From Corynebacterium afermentans subsp. afermentans (GTDB taxonomy: Bacteria > Actinomycetota > Actinomycetes > Mycobacteriales > Mycobacteriaceae), in contig NZ_CP046606.1 in NCBI RefSeq assembly GCF_030408355.1, positions 1,054,001 to 1,118,000 on the forward strand: a stretch of 64,000 nt of DNA. The letters are read 5' to 3'. Below the pieces are notes generated by a model. It ran no database searches. It saw only the letters and a program-made list of their open reading frames with translations, and was not told where the DNA came from. The stretch's first letter is position 1; each line of letters starts with the position of its first letter. Made by a program: the position numbers and the translations under genes. Below are positions 18,266 through 28,273 of this stretch, piece by piece.

Positions 18266-19285
18266 CTACAGCACCGGCAGTGCGGACGGGACGTAATCGG
18301 CGCCGGTGAGCTGGCCCTCGTTAAAGCTCAGCACCCACACGGAGCCCTTCTTCGCGCGGATCTCGGTGTCGATGGGCAGGGTGCCCTGCGCGGACAGCCA
18401 GGCGATCATGCCCGGGATGACATCGCCCTGGGCACAGACCACGGAGGTGCCGCCCTGCTCAATCACCTCGGTGAAGGCGCGCTGCGCGCCGACCATGTCG
18501 GACAGCCATGCCTCGTCGCCGAAGCGCGCATCTACGGCCACGTCGATGCCCAGCTCGTCCGCAAGCGGGGCGACGGTGGTCTGGCAACGCTCCGGTGCCG
18601 CGGAGTAGATCCGCCCCGGGGAGAATGCGCTGAGTAGCGGGACCAGCATCTCGGATTGGCGGCGGCCCTTCTTGTCCAACGGGCGCAGGTTGTCGTCGCC
18701 GGACCACTTCTCACGCTCGTGCGCGCGGGCGTGGCGCACGTACAGCACGCGCGCGGTGGCCGGGGTGGCGAAGCGCTTCTTTGCCTTTTGCAGCACCTGT
18801 CGGTCCAGGTCGTAGGTCATCAGCTCGCAGGCGTCGTCGAGAGGCAGCCAGCGGATCTCGTCCACCTCGTCGTTGGGCTCGAACTCGCCGCCGGTGACCT
18901 CGCCGGTCCAGTAGTAGACCACCTTCGTGGTCTTCTTCACCGGGTAGACCGTCTTGCCCAAAAGCTTGCCCAGGCGCACGTCGAAGCCGGTTTCTTCCTT
19001 GATCTCGCGCACCGCGGTCTGCACCAGGGACTCGTCCGGGTCCAGCTTGCCCTTGGCTAAAGACCAGTCGTCGTAGTGCGGGCGGTGGATGCACGCCACC
19101 TCCAGCGAGTCAGGTTGAGCCAGGTCACCGCGCCACAGCACCGCGCCGGCGGCAAGCGTGGTGCGCTTGAACTCGCTTTGCGGGTGGTTGGGGATTTCCT
19201 GCAGGCGCCCGGTGAGAAACATCTCGCCGCGCGTGTCCTTGTCCTGCTCGTGCAGTTGGCGGTCGTCATTTGGCATACATTCCAT
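18266..19285 (-). CDS. mutT1: MutT1-type Nudix hydrolase fused to a histidine phosphatase
   Basis: Nucleotide-sanitising enzyme of 339 residues. The N-terminal Nudix domain has a complete box from GKLDPDE near residue 77 through REIKEETGF. The C-terminal half is a histidine-phosphatase domain with the RHA motif ([10 protein letters not shown], near residue 181) and a late catalytic region. Mycobacterial MutT1 has the same fusion and converts 8-oxo-dGTP and diadenosine polyphosphates, the phosphatase half then removing a further phosphate. ATG at 19285 or 19276 could be the start. The divergent gpsA begins about 100 bases away. Confidence 0.88.
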   Translation of the reverse strand: MECMPNDDRQLHEQDKDTRGEMFLTGRLQEIPNHPQSEFKRTTLAAGAVLWRGDLAQPDSLEVACIHRPHYDDWSLAKGKLDPDESLVQTAVREIKEETGFDVRLGKLLGKTVYPVKKTTKVVYYWTGEVTGGEFEPNDEVDEIRWLPLDDACELMTYDLDRQVLQKAKKRFATPATARVLYVRHARAHEREKWSGDDNLRPLDKKGRRQSEMLVPLLSAFSPGRIYSAAPERCQTTVAPLADELGIDVAVDARFGDEAWLSDMVGAQRAFTEVIEQGGTSVVCAQGDVIPGMIAWLSAQGTLPIDTEIRAKKGSVWVLSFNEGQLTGADYVPSALPVL

Positions 19286-19378
19286 TGTGACGCAGACTCG
19301 GCTGGCGCGCTACGTCCGGGCAGGGTCCGGGCGGGGTGGTACGTTGTAGCGGTTGAAAAACGCTGGGAGGACGCACTG

Positions 19379-20377
19379 ATGGTCAACGTGGCAGTACTGG
19401 GCGCCGGTTCCTGGGGGACCACCCTTGCCAAAGTGTTCGCGGACGCGGGCAACCCCGTGAGCCTGTGGGCACGGCGCGAGGAGCTCGCACGCACAATCCA
19501 GGACACCCGGGAAAACCCCGACTACCTGCCCGGCATCGAACTCCCGGCGGCGATTCAGGCCACCTCGAAGGCCGCCGAGGCGCTGGAGAACGCGGCGATA
19601 GTCGTCTTCGGCGTGCCCAGCCAGACCATGCGAGATAACCTCACCCGCTGGGCGCCGCACTTGCCTAGCGACGCCACGCTGGTGTCCATCTCCAAAGGCG
19701 TCGAATCCGGCACACACTTGCGCATGAGCGAAATCATCGCGGAAGTCACCGGGGTAGAAAACGAGCGGATCGCGGTGCTGACCGGGCCGAACCTCTCGCG
19801 GGAGGTCGCCGAGGAACAGCCGGCCGCGACCGTGATCGCCTGCGCCGACGAAAACCGCGCCAAGCTGGTCCAGGCTGCGTGCGCCACCAGCTACCTGCGC
19901 CCGTACACCAACACGGACGTGGTGGGCTGCGAGATCGGCGGCGCCACCAAAAACGTCATCGCGCTCGCCTGCGGCATGGCCGCCGGCCAGGGGTTGGGAG
20001 ACAACACCCAGGCCACCCTGATCACCCGCGGCCTGGCGGAGATCACCCGACTCGGCGCGGCGCTCGGGGCGGACGCACGAACCTTCGCCGGCCTTGCGGG
20101 CATGGGGGATCTGGTGGCCACCTGCGCCTCCCCGCTGTCGCGCAACCGCACGTTCGGCGCCGCGCTGGGAGGGGGCGCCACGATGGACGAGGCCCGCGCC
20201 GCCACCAAAGGCCAGGTCGCGGAGGGTGTGGTGTCCTCGCGCAGCATCTTCCAGCTCGCGGAGGAGCACTCCGTGGAGATGCCGATTACCCAGGGCGTGT
20301 TTTCGGTGTGCCACGAGGGCATGAAGGTCGCGGACGTCATCGCCGCGCTGATGGGTCGCAGCAAGAAAGCGGAGTAG
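19379..20377 (+). CDS. gpsA: glycerol-3-phosphate dehydrogenase [NAD(P)+]
   Basis: Cytosolic enzyme reducing dihydroxyacetone phosphate to sn-glycerol-3-phosphate for phospholipid synthesis. The 332-residue product begins with the dinucleotide motif [16 protein letters not shown], and has GVPSQTMR, the SISKGVE segment, the catalytic lysine region [13 protein letters not shown] and [15 protein letters not shown] 19379 follows GGGAGG. It is followed after 21 bases by ddl, the usual corynebacterial order. Confidence 0.97.
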   Translation: MVNVAVLGAGSWGTTLAKVFADAGNPVSLWARREELARTIQDTRENPDYLPGIELPAAIQATSKAAEALENAAIVVFGVPSQTMRDNLTRWAPHLPSDATLVSISKGVESGTHLRMSEIIAEVTGVENERIAVLTGPNLSREVAEEQPAATVIACADENRAKLVQAACATSYLRPYTNTDVVGCEIGGATKNVIALACGMAAGQGLGDNTQATLITRGLAEITRLGAALGADARTFAGLAGMGDLVATCASPLSRNRTFGAALGGGATMDEARAATKGQVAEGVVSSRSIFQLAEEHSVEMPITQGVFSVCHEGMKVADVIAALMGRSKKAE

Positions 20378-20398
20378 CGCCCGGTAGGCTAGCTCCCC

Positions 20399-21439
20399 GT
20401 GATCCGCATAGCTGTTTTGTACGGTGGCATGTCCACCGAGCACTCGATTTCCTGCATCTCCGCCGACTCGGTTATGTCGCATATGCCCGCCGAGTACGAG
20501 GTGGTTCCCATCGGCATCACGCAGGAAGGTGTCTGGGTTGAGGGTGTGGCGAATCCGGCTCAAGGGGCGGAGCTTCCCGTGGTCAAGCCTGGGCGCGAAG
20601 TTGCGCTCTCATTGAACCCGCAGCGCAAGGGATTGCTTTACGACGTCACCTCCGGCGAGACCATCACCACCATCGACGCCGTCTTCCCAGTGCTGCACGG
20701 CAAATACGGCGAGGACGGCACAGTCCAAGGCATGCTCGAGATGGCAGGGGTGCCGTACGTCGGCCCGGGCGTGCTGGCGTCCGCGTGCGGGATGGACAAG
20801 GAGTACACGAAAAAGCTCGTTGCCGCGGCCGGCATCCCGGTCACGCGCGAGGTGATCTTGGACGGCGCGCGCGAGCTGACCGAGGCGGAGCGTTCGCATC
20901 TTGGTCTGCCCGTGTTTGTGAAGCCGGCCAACGGCGGGTCTTCTATCGGCGTGTCCAAGGTGACCAGCTGGGATGCGCTGCCGGACGCGGTGTCGCTTGC
21001 GCTCGAGTCCGACGGCAAGGTCATCGTGGAGGCCGAGTTGGTTGGCGACGAGGTGGAAGTTGGCGTGCTTGAGCGCCCCGACGGCACCATCGCCGCATCC
21101 GTGCCCGCCAAGCTCAACGGCACCGAGGACTCCGCTGAGGGCTTCTACGGCTTTGAGACGAAGTACCTCGAAGAAGGTGTCACCGCCACCATTCCAGCGC
21201 CGTACTCCGACGAGCTGATCGCCCAGCTGCAGGACATGGCGGTGACGTGCTTCCACGCGCTGGATTGCAAGTCGCTCGCGCGCGTGGACTTCTTCGTCAC
21301 CGACAACGGGCCGGTGCTCAACGAGATCAACACCATGCCCGGCTTCACCGCGATTTCCATGTACCCGCAGGTGTGGGCCGCCACGGGCGTGGACTACCCG
21401 CAGTTGCTGGACACCCTGATCCGCACCGCGCTGCGCTAG
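20399..21439 (+). CDS. ddl: D-alanine--D-alanine ligase
   Basis: ATP-grasp enzyme joining two D-alanines for peptidoglycan precursors. The 346-residue protein starts with GTG (MIRIAVLYGGMSTEHSIS), containing the conserved GG.S.EH.IS motif, then FPVLHGKYGEDG, the ATP-grasp VKPANGGSSIGVSKV and the metal-binding end ARVDFFVTDNGPVLNEINTMPG (the D...N.N motif). Its stop is directly followed by the convergent DUF3515 gene with no spacer. Confidence 0.96.
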   Translation: MIRIAVLYGGMSTEHSISCISADSVMSHMPAEYEVVPIGITQEGVWVEGVANPAQGAELPVVKPGREVALSLNPQRKGLLYDVTSGETITTIDAVFPVLHGKYGEDGTVQGMLEMAGVPYVGPGVLASACGMDKEYTKKLVAAAGIPVTREVILDGARELTEAERSHLGLPVFVKPANGGSSIGVSKVTSWDALPDAVSLALESDGKVIVEAELVGDEVEVGVLERPDGTIAASVPAKLNGTEDSAEGFYGFETKYLEEGVTATIPAPYSDELIAQLQDMAVTCFHALDCKSLARVDFFVTDNGPVLNEINTMPGFTAISMYPQVWAATGVDYPQLLDTLIRTALR

Positions 21440-22366
21440 CTACGCCTGCGCGGTGTGCTCGGCGATGAGGTTGGTCAGGTTCGTGATCGCCTCGTTGCTC
21501 TCCGCCTGTGGCAACGACGCCGCCACCTGCACGTCGCGGCCCATCGCGTACCAGGTGGAGGCGGTGGTGCCGTTGGCCAGCTTCACGTCCTCGAACCAGG
21601 GCACGCCGTTGATCTGGTCCAAACGCGCGCCCGGGCCGTAGTTGGCCGGGTCGGCGACTCCGCAGCGCAGCACGATCGCGTCCTGGCCTGCGGCGGACCA
21701 GGCCACGGTCTGCTCACTCACGGCGTCGACGCGGGTGTAGCCCTCGGCGATGGATTCGGGGGCCGCGGCGAGCAGGCTGTCGCACTTGCTGGAATCGCCG
21801 GCGGCGAGGTCGGCGAGCGGGGCGGGGCGCTGCTCGGGGGCGGGGCCGGTCAGCGCGGCGGTGTCGATGCCGGAGACGGGGGCGGTGCCGTCGCGAAGCT
21901 GCTGCGTATCGGCGGTGACGGCGAGGACGGGGGAGCGGTCCACAGTGAACCAGGTGGTCAGGGTGGAGCCGGGGGTGGCGTCGTTGACGCGCAGCCAGCG
22001 GGCTCCTTCGATGTCCTCGGTCTGCGCGTACGGGGTGTACTGCGCGGGCGCGTCCACGCCGCAGCGCAGGGTGATGCGCTCGGTGGAGGAGGCATGCCAC
22101 GCGGCGGCGCCCTCGGGGGCGGGCTCGGCCAGTTCGGCGCGTTTGAGGTTTGCGAGGGTGGACGGGAGGGCGTCGATAAGCGATGTGCACTCCGCGGAAG
22201 ACGCCTCGGGCGCAGGCAGCTGCGTCATCGCCACCGGCTGCAACGCAACGCGGTTGAAAAACACGCGAGCGCCGACGAGCACGCCGAGCACCAGCGCCAC
22301 CGCCAGCCCAAGACTGACGTAGATGGTGGTGCGGTTAAATTGAGCATTATGCGCCGTGGAACCCAT
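21440..22366 (-). CDS. membrane-anchored protein with two DUF3515 domains
   Basis: A 308-residue protein with one N-terminal membrane helix (about residues 14-35, TIYVSLGLAVALVLGVLVG) and an outside part. Two similar halves are visible: each has a C.SL...P.. opening, an ITLRCGV or IVLRCGV strand, a following W.....(L/V)..G(S/T)T..TW(F/Y) segment and a final strand. DUF3515 proteins normally carry one such unit of about 150 residues, so this is a tandem duplication. The four half-conserved cysteines suggest one disulfide per domain. It lies between ddl and thiL, as in corynebacteria and mycobacteria; role unknown. Start ATG 22366 overlaps the thiL start region. Confidence 0.8.
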   Translation of the reverse strand: MGSTAHNAQFNRTTIYVSLGLAVALVLGVLVGARVFFNRVALQPVAMTQLPAPEASSAECTSLIDALPSTLANLKRAELAEPAPEGAAAWHASSTERITLRCGVDAPAQYTPYAQTEDIEGARWLRVNDATPGSTLTTWFTVDRSPVLAVTADTQQLRDGTAPVSGIDTAALTGPAPEQRPAPLADLAAGDSSKCDSLLAAAPESIAEGYTRVDAVSEQTVAWSAAGQDAIVLRCGVADPANYGPGARLDQINGVPWFEDVKLANGTTASTWYAMGRDVQVAASLPQAESNEAITNLTNLIAEHTAQA

Positions 22367-23363
22367 GGCGGCTGAGTCTAGTGAAAGGGTGCGCGCAGAC
22401 GTGATCGAGACAGGCTTTCCCACCGGCGGGCCGACACTGGGCGAGCTCGGCGAGCGCGAAGTCATCGCGCTCATCCGCGCCCAGGCACCGTCCCCGCTCA
22501 ACGGCGACGACGCCGCGGTGCTCACCCAAGCGGCACCGAATTCGCGTGTGGTGGCCAGCACCGACATGCTCGTGCAGGACCGCCACTTCACCGCGCAGAC
22601 CACCACGCCGTACCTGCTGGGGCGCAAAGCGGCGCTGCAGAACTTCGCGGACATCGAGGCGATGGGGGCGCGCCCGATCGCGGCGTTGATGGCGGTCTCC
22701 GCGCACCCGGATACCCCGGCGAAAGTGCTGGAGGAGCTCGCGCACGGTGTGGGCGAGATGGCGTCGGACTACGCCTGCGAGCTGGTCGGTGGCGACGTCA
22801 CGGGCGGCGACTACCTGGTGGTGTCCGTCACCGCCATGGGCGCGCTCGGCGGCAACCGCCCGCCGCTGACCCTGGACGGGGCCCGCCCGGGTCACCGCGT
22901 GATCGCACATGGGCGCATCGGGTACTCCGCGGCGGGGCTGGCGCTGCTGCAGGCTGGCGTGGACATCCCGCCCCAGCTAGAGCCGCTGGTCGCCGCGCAC
23001 CAGGTGCCGGAGCTCACCCCGGGCCGCGGCGTGGTGGCGCGCGCGGCGGGGGCGTGCTCTATGACCGACAACTCGGATGGGCTGATCCGGGACATCACCC
23101 AGCTTGCGGCCGCGTCGGGTGTGGGCATCGACCTTGCGTCCAACGCGCTCGCCCCCGACCAGCTGTTGGTTCAGGCCGGCACGCTGCTCGGCGTGGACCC
23201 CTGGGAGTGGGTGCTTGGCGGCGGGGAGGACCACACGCTCATCGGCACCATCGAAGGCTCCGCGCCGGTGGGCTTCCGCTCCATAGGCGCGGTGACCAAG
23301 AAGCAAGGCGTGCGTATCGACGGCTCCTCACCCGCCACCGACACCGGATGGGAGAGTTTCTGA
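22365..23363 (+). CDS. thiL: thiamine-monophosphate kinase
   Basis: Phosphorylates thiamine monophosphate to thiamine pyrophosphate. The protein of about 332 residues has the ThiL/PurM-type motifs [21 protein letters not shown] (Mg-nucleotide binding), [10 protein letters not shown] and the later LGGGEDHTL segment. The start is uncertain: ATG 22365 overlaps the start codon of the divergent DUF3515 gene, while GTG 22401, preceded by AAAGGG, would leave a short gap and still keep all motifs. The stop overlaps the ung ATG by one base. Confidence 0.92.
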   Translation: MAAESSERVRADVIETGFPTGGPTLGELGEREVIALIRAQAPSPLNGDDAAVLTQAAPNSRVVASTDMLVQDRHFTAQTTTPYLLGRKAALQNFADIEAMGARPIAALMAVSAHPDTPAKVLEELAHGVGEMASDYACELVGGDVTGGDYLVVSVTAMGALGGNRPPLTLDGARPGHRVIAHGRIGYSAAGLALLQAGVDIPPQLEPLVAAHQVPELTPGRGVVARAAGACSMTDNSDGLIRDITQLAAASGVGIDLASNALAPDQLLVQAGTLLGVDPWEWVLGGGEDHTLIGTIEGSAPVGFRSIGAVTKKQGVRIDGSSPATDTGWESF

Positions 23364-24004
23364 TGTTGCCCGTACACGAATCCTGGCAGGCACCCCTGGC
23401 GCCGGTGGAAGATCAGATCCACGCCATGGGCGATTTCCTGCGCGCCGACGGCAGCTACCTGCCGCGCGGCAACGACATCCTGCGGGCGTTTGCGGACCCG
23501 TTCGAGGATGTGCGCGTGCTCATCCTGGGCCAGGACCCGTACCCGACACCGGGGCATCCGATGGGGCTGGCGTTTTCCACCCAGCCCGGGGTGGCCGCGC
23601 CGCGCTCGTTGGTGAACATTTACAAGGAGCTGCAGGACGATCTCGGCGTCTCGCCGCGCAAGGACGGGGACTTGAGCTCGTGGTCGAACCAGGGAATCTT
23701 GCTGCTGAACAGGGTGCTCACCGTGCGTCCGGGCGCGCCGGCGTCGCACCGCGGCAAGGGCTGGGAGGCCGTGACACAGGCGGCGGTCGAAGCACTGGTG
23801 GCCCGCGACACCCCGCTGGTGGCCATCCTGTGGGGCCGCGACGCGCAGACGGCCGCGAGGTTTTTGGGCGACACCCCACGCATCGAGTCGCCGCACCCGT
23901 CGCCGCTGTCCGCCTCCCGCGGGTTCTTCGGCTCGCGTCCGTTCTCGCGGGCGAATCAGGCGCTGGAAAAGATGGGTGCTCAGGCGGTCAACTGGGCACT
24001 CTAA
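23363..24004 (+). CDS. ung: uracil-DNA glycosylase
   Basis: Family 1 glycosylase that removes uracil from DNA for base-excision repair. The 213-residue product has the catalytic water-activating motif GQDPYP near residue 55, [23 protein letters not shown] and the minor-groove loop [11 protein letters not shown] near residue 177. The ATG at 23363 overlaps the thiL stop (TGATG). The much longer open frame upstream is thiL read in another frame and was discarded. Confidence 0.97.
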   Translation: MLPVHESWQAPLAPVEDQIHAMGDFLRADGSYLPRGNDILRAFADPFEDVRVLILGQDPYPTPGHPMGLAFSTQPGVAAPRSLVNIYKELQDDLGVSPRKDGDLSSWSNQGILLLNRVLTVRPGAPASHRGKGWEAVTQAAVEALVARDTPLVAILWGRDAQTAARFLGDTPRIESPHPSPLSASRGFFGSRPFSRANQALEKMGAQAVNWAL

Positions 24005-24028
24005 GCGGAACCTGTAAACTCTCTCAGC

Positions 24029-25561
24029 ATGTCTGCATCTCCGCTTTCCGACGGCGCACGCCTGCTCGCATGGGCCCGCCGTGCCTCCGGCGAGCTGGAG
24101 CGCAAGCGCGCGGAGATCAACGAACTCAATGTTTTCCCAGTTCCGGACGGTGATACCGGCTCCAACATGGCGCACACGATGGCTGCGGCGGTCGAGGCCG
24201 CTGCGGAGCTGCCGGACGGCGCGGGCCTGACCGAGGTCGCCGAGGCGCTGGCCGTCGGCGCGGTGCGTGGCGCGCGCGGCAACTCCGGTGTCGTGCTCTC
24301 CCAAATCCTGCGCGGGTTCGCCCAGGCCGCCGACAACGGGGCAACAGAAGGGGAGATGCTCGCCGTCGCGCTCACCAACGCCGTCGGGTTTGTGGACCGC
24401 GCCATCGCGGAACCGGTCGAGGGCACCATCATCACGGTGCTGCGCGCCGCCGCCGACGCCGCGCGCCCCAACGCGCACCTCCCGCTTGTCGACGTCGCTG
24501 CCGCCGCCACCGCCGGCGCCCAAGACGCACTGCGGCTGACGCAGACCCAACTGCCAGCACTGCACGAGGCCGGCGTGGTCGACGCCGGCGGGGCGGGCCT
24601 GGTGGCGGTGCTGGGCACGCTGACGGTTGAAGGGGAAGGCAAGGGGTCGCCGGAGGACGTCGATAGGCAGACGTCCGAAACCCAAGGCACCCAGGGCGAA
24701 CTGGAGGTGATGTTCAGCTTCCGCGGCGACCTTGATGCGCTGAAAAGCGAGCTTGCGGGGCTGGGCGACAGCCTGATTGTCGCGCCGCTGAACGATAGCG
24801 AGGCCACGGTGCACATCCACTCCCGCGACGCCGGAAAGGTCATCGAGACTGCCTTTTCCGAAGGTGAGGTGAGTGATCTGCGCTTGGAGGTGCTCACGAG
24901 CGCGGTTCCGGCCGGTGCGCCGGAACGGTTGATCATCGCGGTGACCCCGCCAGGGTCCGTGACCAGCCTGTACGCCGCCTCCGGGGCGGTGACCGTGGTG
25001 CCGGGGCCGAACGTGGCGGCGGACATGCTCGACGCGATCACGCGCTCAGGCAGCAACGAAGTGATCGTCCTGCCGAACGGACAGCTGAGCAGCAGCGAGC
25101 TCGCGGCGGTGGAAAACGCGGCGCGCGCGGTGGAGCAGTCCATCACCATCCTGCCCACGGTGCGGCTGGTCTCCGGCATCGCTGCGCTGTCCGTGCACGA
25201 CCCGGCGCAGCCGCTGGCCACCGCCGCGTTCACCATGTCCGAAGCCGCCGGCGAGATGCGCACAGCACTGGCCTTCCGCGCCGAGAAGGGCGCGCTCACC
25301 CTGGGCGGCGCGGTGGCGAAGGGCGACGTGGTGGTCACCTCACGCGGCGAGCACCTCCTCATCGCCGACGAGCCGATGGAGGCCGTCGAGCGCGCCTGCC
25401 GCCGCCTGCTCGAACACGGCGGGGAGCAGGTGAGCGTCCTGTTCGACCCGAGCGAGCTGCGCGCCGACGGGCTGGAGGAGCTCGCGGGCAAACTCGGTGT
25501 CGACGTGATGGTTTATCCTGCGGACGGACTGCAAGCCTGCGCGGAGATTGGGGTGGAGTAG
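24029..25561 (+). CDS. DAK2-domain (FakA/YloV-like) kinase
   Basis: A 510-residue protein with an N-terminal dihydroxyacetone-kinase L-type domain (ATP and Mg motif FPVPDGDTGSNMAHTM near residue 35, then GARGNSGVVLSQILRG) and a C-terminal YloV/DegV-related domain. In Firmicutes the homologue FakA phosphorylates fatty acids bound to FakB; that function is only inferred here, as no FakB (DegV) gene is in the window. It directly abuts recG, the stop of one preceding the ATG of the next, as in other corynebacteria. Confidence 0.85.
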   Translation: MSASPLSDGARLLAWARRASGELERKRAEINELNVFPVPDGDTGSNMAHTMAAAVEAAAELPDGAGLTEVAEALAVGAVRGARGNSGVVLSQILRGFAQAADNGATEGEMLAVALTNAVGFVDRAIAEPVEGTIITVLRAAADAARPNAHLPLVDVAAAATAGAQDALRLTQTQLPALHEAGVVDAGGAGLVAVLGTLTVEGEGKGSPEDVDRQTSETQGTQGELEVMFSFRGDLDALKSELAGLGDSLIVAPLNDSEATVHIHSRDAGKVIETAFSEGEVSDLRLEVLTSAVPAGAPERLIIAVTPPGSVTSLYAASGAVTVVPGPNVAADMLDAITRSGSNEVIVLPNGQLSSSELAAVENAARAVEQSITILPTVRLVSGIAALSVHDPAQPLATAAFTMSEAAGEMRTALAFRAEKGALTLGGAVAKGDVVVTSRGEHLLIADEPMEAVERACRRLLEHGGEQVSVLFDPSELRADGLEELAGKLGVDVMVYPADGLQACAEIGVE

Positions 25562-27664
25562 ATGCTGGGTTTCGAGGACACGCGCCCGCTCAACCTGGTC
25601 ATTCCCCTCAAGCAGGCCAAGGCGATAGGCAAGCACCTCGACATCCACACCTGCGGCGAGTTGCTGCGGCACTATCCGAGGCGGTACCTGCACTACGGCA
25701 CCGGCGCCGACCTTTCCGGGATTCGCCCGGGCGACACGATTAACGTCATCGGCACGGTCGTCGGCACCGAGCAGTTCACCTCCAAGAAGCAGCCGAAGCG
25801 GCCCATTTACAAGGTGCACGTGGACGACGGCCGCCAGGTATTTTTGGCCGCCTTCTTCGGCTCCCACTACGCCCAGCGCGTGCTCAAAGAGGGCCGGCGG
25901 GTGATGCTCACCGGCAAGTACGACGTGTTCCGCAACCAGCCACAGCTCTCGCACCCAGACTTCGTGCTTTTAGACGGGCCCACGCAGGCCACCGGCGCGC
26001 TGCGGCAGCTCGGCCACTTCGGCGACATCGAACAGATCATGAGCGGCCGCGAGTGGCTGCCCATCTACCCGGCAGTGAAAAACGTCAGCACCTGGACCAT
26101 CATGGGGGCGGTGCATGCGGTGCTCAAGGAGCTTCCGCCTATCGACGAGCCTCTCGGCTTCACCCCAATAGGGTTCTTGCCCCTGAAATCGGCGGTCCAC
26201 CAGATCCACGAGCCGGGCCCGCCGGGTCCTGCCCGTGCGCTGGAGCGGCTGAAGTACGACGAGGCGCTGTCCGTGGCGTTGGCGATGGGCGTGCGTCGCG
26301 CTGACGCGGAGGCCCGCAGCGCCAAGGCTCTGCCGCGCGTGAAAGGCCGCGACCAGGACTTGCTGGTGCAGCGCTTGCCGTTCCCGCTGACCGCCGGCCA
26401 AAACGAGGTGGTCGCGGAGATCACCCGCGACATGGCGCGCACCGTGCCCATGAGCCGCCTGCTGCAGGGTGAGGTCGGCTCCGGCAAAACCATCGTGGCG
26501 CTGATCGCCATGCTCCAGGCCGTGGACAACGGCGCGCAGTGCGCCTTCCTCGCGCCGACGGAGGTGCTGGTGCTGCAGCACGCCCGTTCCATGACCAAGG
26601 TGCTCATGAACGCCGGCCTGCCCACCCGCGTGGTGGCCCTGACCGGGTCGATGACGGCGGCGCAGAAGCAAGACGCGCTGCTGAAAATCGTCACCGGCGA
26701 AGCCGACATCGTGGTGGGCACCCACGCGCTGATCCAGGACGGCGTGGAGTTTTTCCGCCTCGGGCTTGTGGTGGTGGACGAGCAGCACCGCTTCGGCGTG
26801 GAGCAGCGCGACGCGCTGCGCGCCAAGGCGGGGGATGAAACCCCGCATCTGCTGGTGATGACGGCGACGCCGATCCCGCGCACCATCGCCATGACCGTCT
26901 TCGGCGATTTGACCGTGTCCACGCTGCGCGAGCTACCCGGCGGACGCAAACCGATCCAGTCCGCGGTGGTGCCCGAGTTCAAGCCGCGTTGGGTGGCGCG
27001 CGCCTGGGAGAAGATCCGCGAGGAAGTCGCCGCCGGGCACCAGGCGTACGTGGTGTGCCCGCGCATCGACGGTGAAGGCGGCGTGCTCGAGGTCTTCGCC
27101 GAACTTGCGTCCACGGAGCTCGAGGGCCTGAACGTGGCGTTTCTGCACGGCCGGATGAAGGGCGAGGAGAAAGACACCGTGATGGCGGACTTCGCCGCCG
27201 GCGGGGTGGATGTGCTGGTGGCCACCACGGTGATCGAGGTCGGCGTGGACGTGCCCAACGCGACGGTGATGATGGTGCGCGAATCCGAGCACTTCGGTGT
27301 GTCCCAGCTGCACCAGCTGCGCGGGCGCGTGGGCCGTGGCGGCAACCAGTCGCTGTGTTTGTTCCACACGCAGGCGGAGGAAGGTACCCCGTCGTTTGAG
27401 CGCGTGTCCCAAGTCGCGTCCACCACGGACGGGTTCGCGCTGGCGGAGCTGGACCTGCTCAATCGCCGTGAGGGCGACGTACTGGGCACGCAGCAGTCCG
27501 GCATGCACCGCACGCTGAAGTTGCTCAACCTGGTGGAGGACTTCGAGCTGGTGCGCCGTGCGTACGACGACGCCGCGCGTCTGGTGGCGGACAACCTCGA
27601 GTTCGCCCGCGCCGCCACTGCGGATTTCATTCCAGAGGACTTCGAGTATTTGGACAAGAGCTAG
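25562..27664 (+). CDS. recG: ATP-dependent DNA helicase RecG
   Basis: Superfamily 2 branch-migration helicase that remodels stalled replication forks and Holliday junctions. The 700-residue protein has the N-terminal wedge/OB domain, then Walker A GEVGSGKT near residue 303, TPTEVLV-type motif Ia (APTEVLVLQHA), the DEQH motif VVDEQHRFGVEQR near residue 405, TATPIPRT, and motifs V-VI with VATTVIEVGVDVPNA and QLRGRVGRG. It starts immediately after the DAK2 gene and is followed by rsmD. Confidence 0.97.
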   Translation: MLGFEDTRPLNLVIPLKQAKAIGKHLDIHTCGELLRHYPRRYLHYGTGADLSGIRPGDTINVIGTVVGTEQFTSKKQPKRPIYKVHVDDGRQVFLAAFFGSHYAQRVLKEGRRVMLTGKYDVFRNQPQLSHPDFVLLDGPTQATGALRQLGHFGDIEQIMSGREWLPIYPAVKNVSTWTIMGAVHAVLKELPPIDEPLGFTPIGFLPLKSAVHQIHEPGPPGPARALERLKYDEALSVALAMGVRRADAEARSAKALPRVKGRDQDLLVQRLPFPLTAGQNEVVAEITRDMARTVPMSRLLQGEVGSGKTIVALIAMLQAVDNGAQCAFLAPTEVLVLQHARSMTKVLMNAGLPTRVVALTGSMTAAQKQDALLKIVTGEADIVVGTHALIQDGVEFFRLGLVVVDEQHRFGVEQRDALRAKAGDETPHLLVMTATPIPRTIAMTVFGDLTVSTLRELPGGRKPIQSAVVPEFKPRWVARAWEKIREEVAAGHQAYVVCPRIDGEGGVLEVFAELASTELEGLNVAFLHGRMKGEEKDTVMADFAAGGVDVLVATTVIEVGVDVPNATVMMVRESEHFGVSQLHQLRGRVGRGGNQSLCLFHTQAEEGTPSFERVSQVASTTDGFALAELDLLNRREGDVLGTQQSGMHRTLKLLNLVEDFELVRRAYDDAARLVADNLEFARAATADFIPEDFEYLDKS

Positions 27665-27682
27665 GGCGTTAGAGTTGTGGCC

Positions 27683-28273
27683 ATGAACCGCATCATTTCC
27701 GGCGAGGCCCGCGGCCGCAAGATCAAGGTGCCGCCAGAGGGCACACGTCCCACCTCAGACCGAGCGCGCGAGGGCCTGTTTTCCTCCCTGCAGGTCCGAT
27801 TCGGGTTCGTGGATATGAACGTGCTTGACCTGTTCGCCGGTTCCGGTGCGCTGGGGCTGGAGGCGGCCTCCCGCGGCGCTGCCGAGGTGGTGCTGGTGGA
27901 AAACAACCCGGAGGCCGTGCGCGTCATCGAATACAACTCCGGTGTGGTCGGCCACCCGAATGTGACCGTCGAGCCAGTGAAGGCGTCGACGTATCTCGCC
28001 CGCGCGCCGCGCAACCACTTCGACATCGTACTCGCGGATCCGCCGTACGAGCTCGCGGATGAGGCCGTCGCGGAAATGGTGGAGGCGCTTAAGCCCGTGC
28101 TTCACGACGGCGCCGTGGTCGTCGTCGAGCGCCACCGCGAAAGCCCCGAAACGGACTGGCCGAAGGAGTTCACCCCGACTGGCCAGAAGCTGAAGAAGCG
28201 CCTGTACGGCATCGCGCGCATGGACATGGCCGTGTACTCGAATCCGGAAACTGAAGCAGAGGTGGAGGAGTAA
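27683..28273 (+). CDS. rsmD: 16S rRNA (guanine(966)-N2)-methyltransferase
   Basis: SAM-dependent methyltransferase acting on the small subunit rRNA. The 196-residue protein starts MNRIISGEARGRKIKVP, with the RPTSDRAREGLFSSL segment, the SAM-binding LDLFAGSGALGLEAASRGA and the catalytic DPPYEL near residue 118. ATG 27683 is preferred to the GTG at 27677. coaD begins at the base after the stop, the usual rsmD-coaD pair. Confidence 0.93.
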   Translation: MNRIISGEARGRKIKVPPEGTRPTSDRAREGLFSSLQVRFGFVDMNVLDLFAGSGALGLEAASRGAAEVVLVENNPEAVRVIEYNSGVVGHPNVTVEPVKASTYLARAPRNHFDIVLADPPYELADEAVAEMVEALKPVLHDGAVVVVERHRESPETDWPKEFTPTGQKLKKRLYGIARMDMAVYSNPETEAEVEE

